A DNA stretch of 41,929 nt. It comes from an uncultured bacterium. GTDB taxonomy: Bacteria > Verrucomicrobiota > Verrucomicrobiia > Verrucomicrobiales > Akkermansiaceae. Location: the NCBI GenBank assembly GCA_945831585.1, contig CAMACY010000009.1, positions 1-41,929 on the forward strand, in the 5' to 3' direction. Below are positions 1 to 7,680 of this stretch, piece by piece. The stretch's first letter is position 1, and each line of letters opens with the position of its first letter. The notes beneath the pieces are model-generated. The model was given only the letters and a program-made list of their open reading frames with translations, ran no database searches and was not told the DNA's origin. The translations under genes and the position numbers were made by a program.

Positions 1-64
1 GGTATCTTGCCTCGTTGGAATCGAGTAACTCTAATATTGCTTGTTTACTCATTTTGAGCGACAT
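1..64 (-). CDS. 5' end of an unrecognised leftward gene (partial)
   Basis: The complement of this segment reads as an open frame from an ATG at 64 (MSLKMSKQAILELLDSNEAR...), running off the window edge; a second possible ATG lies at 52. The residues look like a normal soluble protein N-terminus (amphipathic helix), not a GC-rich shadow frame, and the DNA is clearly more AT-rich than the following genes. A CATAAT box (complement of 73-78) lies 8 nt before the ATG, the spacing seen for other genes in this window, but I find no convincing -35 box. Only about 21 residues are visible, so no family can be named. It is divergent from the FHA-like gene at 241. Confidence 0.35.
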   Translation of the reverse strand, partial: MSLKMSKQAILELLDSNEARY

Positions 65-202
65 ATGAATAAATTATGCGCCTAATTTTGAGGCATCCAG
101 TATTTCACGTGTCAGCCTAACCCGTGAGATGTGTCAGTTCGGTGACTGGATTTTTGAGGCAATGCGGGCGTCGCAGAACTCGGCGCGGCGGCGAAATTGC
201 GC

Positions 203-230
203 TTGCAATCGCGGGTGCATGTGCCATACT
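203..230 (+). promoter_or_regulatory. Promoter of the FHA-like gene
   Basis: TTGCAA at 203-208, 16 bp spacer, CATACT at 225-230. The same CATACT -10 box occurs in the SRP RNA promoter of this window. Transcription should start around 237-238, only a few nt before the ATG at 241 (or 247), so the mRNA would have almost no leader. Confidence 0.45.
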
Positions 231-240
231 GGTAGGCGCT

Positions 241-780
241 ATGGCCATGCTGCAACTCACCGACCCTGCCGGACAGACCCTGAGCTACGAAACGCCCGCC
301 GACGCTGCCCTTTGGACCCTGGGCAGTGCCGAGGGGAGCACCATTGCCCTGCAGGGCGAGGGGATTGCCCCCCAACACGCCACGCTGAGCTTTGCGGACG
401 GACAGGTAAGGCTGAGCCCCGCCGAGGGAGCGGTGCTGCTCAACCGGGCGGCGCTGACGGAGCCCGCCCTTGTCGAACCGGGTGCCGTGTTCGAGCTGGG
501 GGGCTATCGGCTGAGCTTGGCGACCGAGGCAGCGCCAAGCAAGGCTCCCGCAGAACCTGCGACCGCCCCCGCCCAAGCGAAGAAAGCGGCGCCCAAGGCT
601 GCACCCGCACGCCGCAGCGCGCCCGCGCGCCTGCCCAAGGTGAAGAAGGAGAACCCGATTGTCACGCTCATCACCCCGCTCTACGTCATCATCATCCTCG
701 CGGCGGCTTTTGTGGCGGGGTTGACGCTGCGCTTCAAAATCATGACGGGCGGCTTCCTGCCCGACAGTTTTTTCCGATAA
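241..780 (+). CDS. FHA-like domain membrane protein
   Basis: 179 aa. Residues 1-95 resemble a forkhead-associated (FHA) beta-sandwich: a short sheet start (MLQLTDPAGQ), then WTLGSAEGSTIAL, GIAPQHATL and a later GAVFELGGYRLSL strand. These match the FHA pattern of 'xxLGR..xxDI.L....vSr.Ha.l', although the canonical Arg and Ser are replaced, so phosphothreonine binding is uncertain. An Ala/Pro/Lys-rich linker (about 98-137) leads to one transmembrane helix (about 140-163) and a short tail. The FHA part would sit in the cytoplasm if the tail anchor is C-terminal. The start at 241 is chosen because the promoter boxes end at 230 and the domain begins right there; 247 is an equally possible ATG. 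The next gene converges on it. Confidence 0.6.
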   Translation: MAMLQLTDPAGQTLSYETPADAALWTLGSAEGSTIALQGEGIAPQHATLSFADGQVRLSPAEGAVLLNRAALTEPALVEPGAVFELGGYRLSLATEAAPSKAPAEPATAPAQAKKAAPKAAPARRSAPARLPKVKKENPIVTLITPLYVIIILAAAFVAGLTLRFKIMTGGFLPDSFFR

Positions 781-825
781 GGGCGCGTGTCGCACCCGAT
801 GCAGGCAGCGCAGCTTTCGCGGCGC

Positions 826-1101
826 TCACTCCCCCGCCCACCGCGCCAGCGCCGCGCACGCGCTGTCCGGCAGCTCCGCCAGCTTGATGCGACCGCTCGT
901 GCCGTGCACGAGCTCCACCGCACTCTTGGGCAGTCCCAGGCTTTTAGCTAAGAAGCTCACGATCTCCTTGTTCGCCTTGCCCTCGGTCGGCGGGGCGGCA
1001 ATTTTCAGGCGCAGCACCCGCCCGACGCCCGGGTAGTCCTCTTCCCAGCCCAGCAGCTCATTGCGCCGCGCCCCGGGCGTCACCTTGAGCGCGAGCTTCA
1101 T
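826..1101 (-). CDS. yggU: YggU/DUF167 family protein
   Basis: 91 aa, the usual length of this small alpha/beta family. The sequence shows the family core: KVTPGARRNEL near the N-terminus, then LRLKIAAPPTEGKANKEIV and FLAKSLGLPKSAVELVHG followed by SGRIK. The 'PP.eGkAN..l' and 'G..sr.K' motifs are diagnostic. The cellular function is not known for the family. Its ATG overlaps the stop of the upstream chelatase-like gene (ATGA, 1098-1101), so the two are translationally coupled, and it is the last gene of the secDF operon. Confidence 0.85.
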   Translation of the reverse strand: MKLALKVTPGARRNELLGWEEDYPGVGRVLRLKIAAPPTEGKANKEIVSFLAKSLGLPKSAVELVHGTSGRIKLAELPDSACAALARWAGE

Positions 1102-1955
1102 GCCTCCTCCTCCCTCCCCGAGCCGGGCAAGAGCTCCGCCGCCACGGGCAGGCGCTCCAGCGTCTTGCCGCAGGCGCGCGCCTCCGCCTCGCTCGGCAAA
1201 TCCTTGGCGGTGTGCACCCCCTCCGTCAGCAGGAAAGGTAGCAGCAGCACATGCGCGGCTTGCATGCCCGCCAACTGCGCCGCCGCCGCCGGCTGCTGGC
1301 AGCCGAAATAGCCCAGAACCACCTCCGTGCCGGGCAGCAGCTCACGCAGGCGGCGGCAGAAGAGCGCCGGCTCCGGCGGCGGCTCGGGCAGGGGCGAGCC
1401 GTGCGCCACCACCAGCACGCCCGTGCCGGGGCGCAGCTGTGTGCTGATGCGCTCTGCCGCCGCGCGCGCCAGCCAGGGGCTGGCCCCGAGCACCGGTTGG
1501 TAGTACAGGCGCCGCCGCGCGCAGGCATAGGCGGCATCCAGCTCGCGCACCAATCGTTCGCCGCTGCTGCTGCCGCTGAGCATGAAGAGCGGGTACACCA
1601 GCACGGGGGCATCCGCCGGCGGCAGCTCCGCCGTTGCCAGATTGTGCAGATGGCAGCGGTACACCCGCCCGCGCGGCATGCGGATGCCCGGCGGGTTCAG
1701 GTGCATACCGCGCTCGTTGTAGCTGATGAGCAGGTAGTAGCGCTTCCACGCACGATGGCGCAGCAGCACGGGCGCCACCGCCGCCAACACCGCCAGCTGC
1801 GAGAGCGCGAAGTGGAAGTAAATCAGCCGCCGCAGGTGCGCCGCCTCCGCGCCCTCGGGAGCCGCTGCCAGGCGCGCCCCGCAGTCCACCGAGCCCCACA
1901 GGGCGGCGGCGAACGCAGCAGCGCAGAACAGCAGCAGCAGGCGATAGTGCTTCAC
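1098..1955 (-). CDS. Membrane-anchored CbiX/SirB-like chelatase-domain protein
   Basis: 285 aa, GTG start at 1955. Two hydrophobic helices (about 5-23 and 47-66) precede a cytosolic part. Residues 178-275 fit a class II chelatase (CbiX/SirB) domain: VVAHGSPLPEP with His185, then LLLPFLLTEGVHTAKDLP with Glu245 and His248, the positions that bind the metal in SirB/CbiX. The middle segment (VLVYPLFMLSGSSSGERL, about 118-135) looks like a degenerate first chelatase repeat lacking the histidines, so the protein may be a two-domain CbiX-like form. SirB/CbiX insert Fe or Co into sirohydrochlorin; no other tetrapyrrole gene is nearby and the membrane anchor is unusual, so the substrate is open. It begins 21 nt after secDF stops, with no visible Shine-Dalgarno. 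Confidence 0.6.
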   Translation of the reverse strand: MKHYRLLLLFCAAAFAAALWGSVDCGARLAAAPEGAEAAHLRRLIYFHFALSQLAVLAAVAPVLLRHRAWKRYYLLISYNERGMHLNPPGIRMPRGRVYRCHLHNLATAELPPADAPVLVYPLFMLSGSSSGERLVRELDAAYACARRRLYYQPVLGASPWLARAAAERISTQLRPGTGVLVVAHGSPLPEPPPEPALFCRRLRELLPGTEVVLGYFGCQQPAAAAQLAGMQAAHVLLLPFLLTEGVHTAKDLPSEAEARACGKTLERLPVAAELLPGSGREEEA

Positions 1956-1976
1956 GCAGCGGCGGGGTGAGCGGGC

Positions 1977-4517
1977 TTACACCTCGGCATCGGCCTGCGC
2001 CTGAGCCTGCAACTCGGCGCGCAAATCATGCTTGCGGTCGAAATACAGCACAATGGGCGCGGCGATGTAGATAGACGAGTAGGTGCCGATGGCGATACCC
2101 AGCAGCATGGTGATGGAGAAATCGCGCATGGCGGGACCGCCCAGCGCAATGAGCGCCACCAGCACCGCGATCGTCGACACCGAGGTGAGCAGCGTGCGCG
2201 AGAGCGTCGAGTTGATGGCCTCGTTCATGATGTCGATGAGCCGTTCATTGGGAGCCGCCAGGCGCAGGCGCTCGCGGATGCGGTCGTAAATCACGATGGT
2301 ATCATTGATGGAATAGCCCGCCACCGTCAGGAACGCGCCGATGTGGATGATGCTCAACTCCGTGCCCAGCAGCACTACCAGACCAATGATGCCGAACACG
2401 TCGTGCGCAATGGACACCAGCGCGCCCATGGCGAAACTCCACTCGAAGCGGATGGAGAGGTAAATCGTGATGCCCAGCATGCCCATCAGCAGCGCGAAGC
2501 AGGCCGTCTTGAAGAAGGTCGCGCCCAGCGCCGAGCTCACCTGCTCCACATCGGGCGCTTGCAGCTCATTCATGTGCGGCACCCGCTCGCGCAGGGTGCG
2601 GTCAATGAGCAGCGCCTCCTCCTTGCTGGCGCAGCGAATCTTGATGTTGCGATCCGTCGCGTTGGAGAACTCCTGAATCGTCGGCACCTTGGAGAGCGTC
2701 ATCCCCATCACCGTGTTCTCCGCCTGCTTGTAATCCAGCGCGCAGGAATCCGGCACCACATAGGTCGAGGTCGTGCCGCCCGTGAAGTCAATGCCCAGCG
2801 ACTTCTCCCCGCGAATGCCCACCATGTAGGCCATGCAGCCGAGGATGAGCACCAGCGACGCCGCCATCGCCTGCTTGCGCCACTTGAGGAAATCGAAGCA
2901 GCGACCCTCGAAGGGCGCGCGGGCAAAGGTAAAATCCTTCATCAGCCCCAGGCGCTCCGCCCAGAAGAAGACCACGCGCGTCACCACAATAGCGCCGATG
3001 AGCGAAGTGATAATACCCACGCTTGTTGTCACCGCAAAGCCCTTGATGGAGCCGCTGGCAATCCAGAAGAGAATCACCGCCGTGATCAGCGAGGTGATGT
3101 TGGAGTCCCAAATGGCCGAGAAGGCCTTTTCGTAGGCCGCGCGCAGGCAGACGATGAAGGGGCGACCCGTCTTGCGCTCCTCACGCATGCGCTCGTAGAT
3201 CAGCACGTTGGCATCCACCGCCACACCCATGGTCAGCACGATACCCGCAATGCCCGGCAGCGTGAGCACGAAGCCGAAGAGGCTCATGAGCCCCAGCAGT
3301 GTCAGCGCGTTGATGGCCAAACCCACCATCGCCACCATGCCCGCCGAGCGGTAGTACCAGTAGCAGAAGGCAAACACGCCCAGCATGCCGATGAGACCGG
3401 CAATCTGCGCCTGCTCCAGCGCGCTCTTGCCCAGCTGTGCCGACACATCCTTGCGCCCCTCCACCTTCAAATCGCTCGACAGCGGGTTGGCCAGCGCCTT
3501 AGAAATATCCTCCGGCTCGCCCTTGCCGTTGAGCCCCGAGATGTTGAACTCCTTGTGCAGCACCGCCTGCACCGTCGGCGCGCACTTGATGCTGTTGTTG
3601 AGCACCACCGCCAGGCGGTCGCGACCAATCTGCATCGCCCCCGTCAGCTTGCCCATGCGGGCAGCCCCCGCGCGGTTGAGCACCACATCCACATAGCCCT
3701 TGCGCACATAGTCCGGCTGGGAAGAGGACACCTCCTTGCCCGTGATGTACATATCCTTCTGCATCGCGGCGTAGGGCTTCTGCAGCACCATGTACTCAAT
3801 CACCGGGCGCCCGTGGCGGTCGAGCACCGGTTCGCCCGTCTCATCATCCGTGTGCGGGTAGGGACGAATCATGTAATCATTCAACCCGAACTTCGAGGGG
3901 ATGCGCGGCATGGCCGGGGGCACCACATGGCGCTCACCCGCCGCCACCTTGGCATCATAATCCGCCCGGCGTTGCTCATAGAGCTCGATAGCCTGCTGCG
4001 TCTCCTCATCCGCGATGACCCGCTCACTCTCCGGGTACACCGCCAGCAGCTCCAGTTTGGCCATCTTGGTGAGCATCTTCTCCATGGCGTCGATCTTCTC
4101 CTTGTTCACCACGGGGTCGGCATCCTGCTGCGGAATCTGAATCAGAATCTTGTTGCCCGAGTGCAGAATCTGCACCTCGCTCGTGCCCGTGGCGTTCAAA
4201 CGCTCATTGAGGATATTGCAGGCCTGCTCCATATCCTCCGCCGTCGGCGGCGTCAGCACCCCGCGGTCGTCCAGCTTGGGCTGCACCTCCATCGTCAGCT
4301 CCGCACCACCGGAAATATCAATACCGTAGTGAATACCGTTCAGGAAGAGCGACAGCAGCGAAAACGCCGACAAACCCACAATGAACAAGGTGCCGGCATT
4401 GCGCTTCACACGATCATTCTCCGAAGCCAAATACCAAAAAAACAGCACAATGAGCAGCGTGCCGACAATGAAATAAAACGCCGGCGTATTGATGAGATGG
4501 TGGAAGGTCTGTAACAT
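1977..4517 (-). CDS. secDF: Fused protein translocase subunit SecDF
   Basis: 846 aa in one chain joining SecD and SecF, the proton-driven components that help pull secreted proteins through SecYEG. SecD half: N-terminal helix (about 13-30), motif GIDISGGAEL (65-74, the 'D1' region), a large periplasmic part, and the helical block with VAVDANVLIYERMREE (D5/D6 motif). SecF half: LGIDFTGGTT, then GYSINDTIVIYDRIRE. The length fits fused SecDF proteins. The start at 4517 (MLQTFHHLIN) puts the first membrane helix at the usual position; an upstream in-frame ATG at 4577 would add 20 non-homologous residues that cover the promoter. The chelatase-like gene follows after 21 nt. Confidence 0.95.
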   Translation of the reverse strand: MLQTFHHLINTPAFYFIVGTLLIVLFFWYLASENDRVKRNAGTLFIVGLSAFSLLSLFLNGIHYGIDISGGAELTMEVQPKLDDRGVLTPPTAEDMEQACNILNERLNATGTSEVQILHSGNKILIQIPQQDADPVVNKEKIDAMEKMLTKMAKLELLAVYPESERVIADEETQQAIELYEQRRADYDAKVAAGERHVVPPAMPRIPSKFGLNDYMIRPYPHTDDETGEPVLDRHGRPVIEYMVLQKPYAAMQKDMYITGKEVSSSQPDYVRKGYVDVVLNRAGAARMGKLTGAMQIGRDRLAVVLNNSIKCAPTVQAVLHKEFNISGLNGKGEPEDISKALANPLSSDLKVEGRKDVSAQLGKSALEQAQIAGLIGMLGVFAFCYWYYRSAGMVAMVGLAINALTLLGLMSLFGFVLTLPGIAGIVLTMGVAVDANVLIYERMREERKTGRPFIVCLRAAYEKAFSAIWDSNITSLITAVILFWIASGSIKGFAVTTSVGIITSLIGAIVVTRVVFFWAERLGLMKDFTFARAPFEGRCFDFLKWRKQAMAASLVLILGCMAYMVGIRGEKSLGIDFTGGTTSTYVVPDSCALDYKQAENTVMGMTLSKVPTIQEFSNATDRNIKIRCASKEEALLIDRTLRERVPHMNELQAPDVEQVSSALGATFFKTACFALLMGMLGITIYLSIRFEWSFAMGALVSIAHDVFGIIGLVVLLGTELSIIHIGAFLTVAGYSINDTIVIYDRIRERLRLAAPNERLIDIMNEAINSTLSRTLLTSVSTIAVLVALIALGGPAMRDFSITMLLGIAIGTYSSIYIAAPIVLYFDRKHDLRAELQAQAQADAEV

Positions 4518-4543
4518 GAGCGTGCGAACAGTTTGGTCGAACC

Positions 4544-4571
4544 ATTCTGGCACAACAGGGCGGCAGGTCAA
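4544..4571 (-). promoter_or_regulatory. Promoter of secDF
   Basis: On the minus strand TTGACC (4571-4566), 16 bp, CAGAAT (4549-4544). The -10 box ends 26 nt before the ATG at 4517, giving a real leader of about 20 nt, unlike most other promoters here. It also supports the 4517 start over 4577. Confidence 0.5.
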
Positions 4572-4626
4572 GCCCACATCGTGGCAGCGCTCGCAATTTC
4601 AACGCACAGCAGCCACAGCAGCCCCC

Positions 4627-5034
4627 TCACGAGCGCGCCAAGCGCAGCAGCGCCGCCGTTGCGCGTGGCTCCCCCAACGCCGCCGCCTTGCGGAACCAGT
4701 ACGCCGCCAGCACCGCACTGCGCGGCGCCCCCAGCCCCTCCTCGAAACAGCAGCCCAAGCGCAGCGCCGCCGCCGCATGGCCATTGCGCGCCGCGCGCTC
4801 CAGACAACTGACGCCCCCCGCCGCATCGCGCGCGCAACCGACCCCCTTGAGATAACACTTCCCCAAGCGGTACAGCGCATCCGCATCGCCCCCCGCCACC
4901 GCCACATTCAGCAACGCCACCGCACGCTCGTAGTCGCGCGCGCAACCCCGACCCCGCAGCAAGCGCTTGGCCAGCATCGCACACGCTGCCGGCTCCCCCG
5001 CCTGCGCGCGCTCCCTGAGCTCTTCCTCCCTCAC
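4627..5034 (-). CDS. Sel1-repeat protein
   Basis: 135 aa, made almost entirely of three Sel1-like (SLR) helical repeats: AMLAKRLLRGRGCARDYERA, then ADALYRLGKCYLKGVGCARD, then AAALRLGCCFEEGLGAPRSA, each followed by a second helix of the form 'A..wl..Aa..G...A'. SLR proteins act as protein-protein adaptors. No signal peptide is visible. The start is a GTG at 5034 that overlaps the marC stop codon (GTGA); the frame stays open further upstream but that part is marC read out of frame and carries no repeat pattern. Expression should depend on marC translation. The specific partner is unknown. Confidence 0.7.
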   Translation of the reverse strand: MREEELRERAQAGEPAACAMLAKRLLRGRGCARDYERAVALLNVAVAGGDADALYRLGKCYLKGVGCARDAAGGVSCLERAARNGHAAAALRLGCCFEEGLGAPRSAVLAAYWFRKAAALGEPRATAALLRLARS

Positions 5035-5666
5035 GACAGCGAGCGAATATACATCGACACCCCGTTGAGCAGCATCTCCAGCGCAATCATCGCCAGCAAC
5101 GTACCCATCACCCGCTCCAACACCACCGCAAACAAGCGACCCGCCCGCGCAATCAACCCCGAGGCCAGCCCCATCAGCGCCCCCGTCGCCAGGCACGCCG
5201 CCACAATCGCCCCCACCGAACCCGCATGCGCCAGCGCACCATGGCTGAACGACGCCTGCAACATCACATACGCCATCCCCGCCGGCCCCACCACCAGCGG
5301 CACCGTAATCGGCACCAGAAAAGGCTCGTGAGCCGGGGTACGCCCCGTCTCCGCCTCCGCCGAGCCATCCTCCAGCACATTGATACGCGGGAACACCAGC
5401 CCCACCGCAATCAGCATCAGCAGCAAACCGCCCGTCAGCGTCAACGCCGCCTCCGAAATCCCGAAATAGCGCAGCAGCGAACCGCCCAAGGCATAAAACA
5501 GCAGCAGCACCAACGTAAAAAACAGCGTCTCACGCGCCATCACCCACGCCCGACGGCGCGGCGGCAGTCCCCGCAGTAAACTGTGCACAATCGGCGCATT
5601 GCCGAAAGGGTCGAGAATAATCACCAGCGTCACCGCCACCGAAAACAGATACTCACCATTCATCAT
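5031..5666 (-). CDS. MarC family integral membrane protein
   Basis: 211 aa with about six hydrophobic helices. It shows the MarC/UPF0056 signatures: LDPFGNAPIVHSLLRGLP near residue 19, and VPITVPLVVGPAGM around 120 ('P...PllaGPG'). The function of the family is unresolved; the old link to multiple antibiotic resistance is not supported in E. coli. Start at 5666 or 5663 (two adjacent ATGs). The upstream side holds a tandem repeat rather than a clear promoter, so it may be transcribed from the ABC permease gene. The Sel1 gene overlaps its stop. Confidence 0.85.
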   Translation of the reverse strand: MMNGEYLFSVAVTLVIILDPFGNAPIVHSLLRGLPPRRRAWVMARETLFFTLVLLLFYALGGSLLRYFGISEAALTLTGGLLLMLIAVGLVFPRINVLEDGSAEAETGRTPAHEPFLVPITVPLVVGPAGMAYVMLQASFSHGALAHAGSVGAIVAACLATGALMGLASGLIARAGRLFAVVLERVMGTLLAMIALEMLLNGVSMYIRSLS

Positions 5667-5695
5667 TCTTCACGAAAAAGCATTCCTACAAGCGC

Positions 5696-5788
5696 ACAAA
5701 ACCCGAAATCGCGCAGCATGGGCTCATCACACGCAGCAAACCTAAAATAGCGCAGCATTGGCTCATAACACGCACCAAACCTAAAATT
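5696..5788. repeat. 39-bp tandem repeat (two full units plus part)
   Basis: Units at 5711-5749 and 5750-5788 are 39 bp each and differ at only four or five bases (GCGCAGCATGGGCTCATCAC versus GCGCAGCATTGGCTCATAAC, both ending in AAACCTAAAAT). A partial earlier copy (ACAAAACCCGAAATC) lies at 5696-5710. The repeat covers the permease stop codon (5781-5783) and most of the gap to marC. It is gene-free on the evidence seen. Confidence 0.8.
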
Positions 5789-6695
5789 CTTTGCGAGAGA
5801 AAATGAGTGCAGCGACGGAGAGGTGGAGGAGGATATAGAAAAAAGCGAGCAGCGCCAAGGCTCCGAGCATCCCCCAAGAAAGCGGCGTGCCGGCTGCCGC
5901 CGCATCCGCCACCGCAAACAGACTGAAATCCGGGAGGAGGAACTGCACCGCGCGCTGCACCACCTGCAGCGACGCCGACACCCCCTGCCCCGCCGACAGC
6001 AACGCAAAGAGCGTCCCCTGACTCATCCCCAGCGCATAAGCCCCCAGACCGAACATCATGCTCACCAGCGAACCGCTCGTGCAGCAGGAAATCAGCAGCG
6101 TCAGCCCCGTCAGCACCCCATAACCCAACAGCGACGCCAGAATCCCCCGCTGCACATTCCACGTATTGCCCGCCTCCGCCACCTGCTCCAAATACGGCGC
6201 CGCCTGCTCCGGCGAATAACCCGCCAGCGTCAACTGCTCCCGCAGCGACGCCGCCAGCGAGGCTCCGCGCAGCTCCAACAGCAGCACCATTAAGCCATCC
6301 AGCAAGCCCACCACCAGCAGCAACAGCGCCACCACCCCCAGCCACTTCCCCAGCAGATAATCAAAGCGCGGCACCGGCTTGCACAAAATCGTGTACAGAA
6401 TGCGATCCTCCGCATCGCGCGGAATCAGCAACGCCGTCGCCGCCACGCAAAACAGCAGCGCAAACAACTGCATGCAACCCAAGCACACATCCTTGAGGAA
6501 CAGCAGCTGCGCCACCCCTTGAAACTCCACGCACACCCCCTCCTGATACGGGACAAATTGCAGCAGCAAGACCAGCAGCGCCACCGCCGCCGGAACCAAA
6601 AACAAGCGCATCCGCAGCAGCTGCGTCAGCGTCGCCCCCGCCACCGCCGCCACCCGCGCCGGAGACCCGAGCAAAGCCTGACCCAGCGTCCTCAC
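5781..6695 (-). CDS. ABC-2 type transporter permease
   Basis: 304 aa with roughly six hydrophobic helices and a large loop after the second one, as in ABC-2/NosY-like permeases. IPRDAEDRILYTILCKPVPR followed by FDYLLGKWLG (about 91-120) is the typical 'R.eg.l..ll.kPvsR..yllGK' segment after TM2. It would form the membrane part of an ABC exporter; no ATPase gene is in the window, so the partner is encoded elsewhere. The ATG at 6695 overlaps the stop of the RelE-like gene (ATGA), so the two are cotranslated. The stop codon lies inside the 39-bp repeat. Confidence 0.75.
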   Translation of the reverse strand: MRTLGQALLGSPARVAAVAGATLTQLLRMRLFLVPAAVALLVLLLQFVPYQEGVCVEFQGVAQLLFLKDVCLGCMQLFALLFCVAATALLIPRDAEDRILYTILCKPVPRFDYLLGKWLGVVALLLLVVGLLDGLMVLLLELRGASLAASLREQLTLAGYSPEQAAPYLEQVAEAGNTWNVQRGILASLLGYGVLTGLTLLISCCTSGSLVSMMFGLGAYALGMSQGTLFALLSAGQGVSASLQVVQRAVQFLLPDFSLFAVADAAAAGTPLSWGMLGALALLAFFYILLHLSVAALIFSRKEF

Positions 6696-7072
6696 CGCAC
6701 CGCCTGACGCTTCGCGTGCTCCCCGTCCTCAATCAGCTTCCAAAAGGTGCGCGACTTCTCCAGCGCCCGATCCTCGGGCACCGAACCCAAGCCCGAACGG
6801 AACACAAAATCCTTCAGCGAATCCGCGTGCAGCACCCGCTGCACCACCACCACGCCATCCTCAATCGTGAAATAAATGCGATACTGCTTCGTGCGGAAGC
6901 GGTAAATCCGGCTCCCCTGACGCTCCATCACCCCAAAATCCGAATCCGGCGACGGGCCCTCGCGAAGCATCTGCTCATCCACCGAAAAAGCAAAGAAAAG
7001 CTCCAGCTGCTCCAGGGTGGGAATGGCCGAAATCTCCGCCGCGCTAATCTCATTAAAAGCTATCTGGTGCAT
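6692..7072 (-). CDS. RelE/ParE-like fold protein
   Basis: 126 aa. The central stretch (IYRFRTKQYRIYFTIEDG, then VVVVQRVLHADSLKDF, about 61-95) has the strand-turn-strand pattern and basic residues of RelE/ParE-family toxins. Long N- and C-terminal extensions and the absence of an adjacent antitoxin argue against a classic toxin-antitoxin pair. The start at 7072 is set by the promoter that ends 6 nt before it; a longer frame reaches 7147 but would include that promoter. It is coupled to the ABC permease by a 4-nt overlap, an unusual partnership. The function is unknown; the family call is moderate. Confidence 0.5.
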   Translation of the reverse strand: MHQIAFNEISAAEISAIPTLEQLELFFAFSVDEQMLREGPSPDSDFGVMERQGSRIYRFRTKQYRIYFTIEDGVVVVQRVLHADSLKDFVFRSGLGSVPEDRALEKSRTFWKLIEDGEHAKRQAVR

Positions 7073-7078
7073 AGCCCC

Positions 7079-7107
7079 AGTATGCGCAGGCTGCGGCAGC
7101 AAGGCAA
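7079..7107 (-). promoter_or_regulatory. Promoter of the RelE-like gene (leaderless type)
   Basis: Minus strand TTGCCT (7107-7102), 17 bp, CATACT (7084-7079), then 6 nt to the ATG at 7072. Transcription should start at or beside the start codon. Confidence 0.6.
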
Positions 7108-7158
7108 GAAAAATGTCCGTCAGCGCGAGCCCGCCCTCAGCGCACACGCGATTTGCAC

Positions 7159-7187
7159 TTGACGCCCGCCACCCGCTCGGGCATACT
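7159..7187 (+). promoter_or_regulatory. Promoter of the SRP RNA gene
   Basis: TTGACG at 7159-7164, 17 bp, CATACT at 7182-7187. The predicted start near 7194 coincides with the 5' side of the RNA closing helix, so this gives an internal reference for promoter shape in this genome. Confidence 0.75.
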
Positions 7188-7193
7188 CAGCCT

Positions 7194-7298
7194 CGCCGCC
7201 GGAGCTCCCCGGAGGCAGAGCTGGAAAACCCCGCCAGGACCGAAAGGTAGCAACGGTATTCAGACTCTGCCTGTCGGGTGCAGCTCCGGCGGTTTTTT
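7194..7298 (+). ncRNA. ffs: Signal recognition particle RNA, small bacterial type (4.5S)
   Basis: About 100 nt folding into one hairpin. CCGCCGGAGCT (7196-7206) pairs with AGCTCCGGCGG (7282-7292). The conserved tip is present: CCGCCAGGACCGAAAGGTAG followed by CAACGGTA (7231-7258), matching the SRP domain IV pattern 'CCAGG.CCGgAAGG.AGCA..gGTA' with its GNRA-type tetraloop (GAAA variant). Six T residues (7293-7298) directly follow the closing helix and make an intrinsic terminator. It binds Ffh and targets membrane proteins to SecYEG. The promoter is at 7159-7187. Confidence 0.92.
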
Positions 7299-7300
7299 GC

Positions 7301-7657
7301 GCCGAACGGGGGTGGAGCGAGGGCGATGTGCGCCGCTTCATCCGCGCACACGATGTGCCTTACAATGTTCTGCACGACCGCGGCTACCCCAGCATCGGCT
7401 GCGCGAAGGGCGGGAGCTGCGCGCGCCCTGCTGTCATGAGCACACCCTGCCCTGACTTGGCAGAGTCCTACGTGGCGGTCGAGCCCCGCCCCTTGTATGC
7501 AGCGGCGGCCTGCGCTGTGCTCATGGGGCTCATCGGCGAGCGGGCAGCGGCTCAGGCCGCCGGCCCCGGCTCTTTTGCCGCCGCCTGGGCCGATGGCGCC
7601 TACAGCCTCTGCCCGGAGGATGTGCGGCGGGGTGCCAAGCTCACCCGACGGCGCTGA
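7301..7657 (+). pseudogene. Remnant with a CysH-like segment
   Basis: An open frame runs from inside the SRP RNA terminator to a stop at 7657. Residues encoded at 7313-7405 read WSEGDVRRFIRAHD, then VPYNVLHDRGYPSIGC, closely matching the C-terminal region of assimilatory PAPS/APS reductases ('VPYNPLHDRGYPSIGC.PCT'). The catalytic domain that should precede it is missing, and after the Cys the sequence no longer resembles CysH. An ATG at 7436 could start a 73-aa unrecognised peptide (MSTPCPDLAESY...). I read it as a truncated, fused gene fragment; a short functional gene from 7436 is possible but unsupported. Confidence 0.5.
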
Positions 7658-7680
7658 GGCGCCCCTCCAAGCAAGCAGAA

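Noticed and set aside
105..118. TTTCACGTG as a possible additional parS site
   Set aside because: Only the core matches; the flanking arms are not palindromic and it differs from the three sites at 24.9-28.1 kb.
2028..4514. Long open frame (828 codons) antisense to secDF, rich in His, Arg and Gln
   Set aside because: It is a shadow of secDF in GC-rich DNA: low-complexity composition, no domain, and the other strand has an unmistakable SecDF protein.
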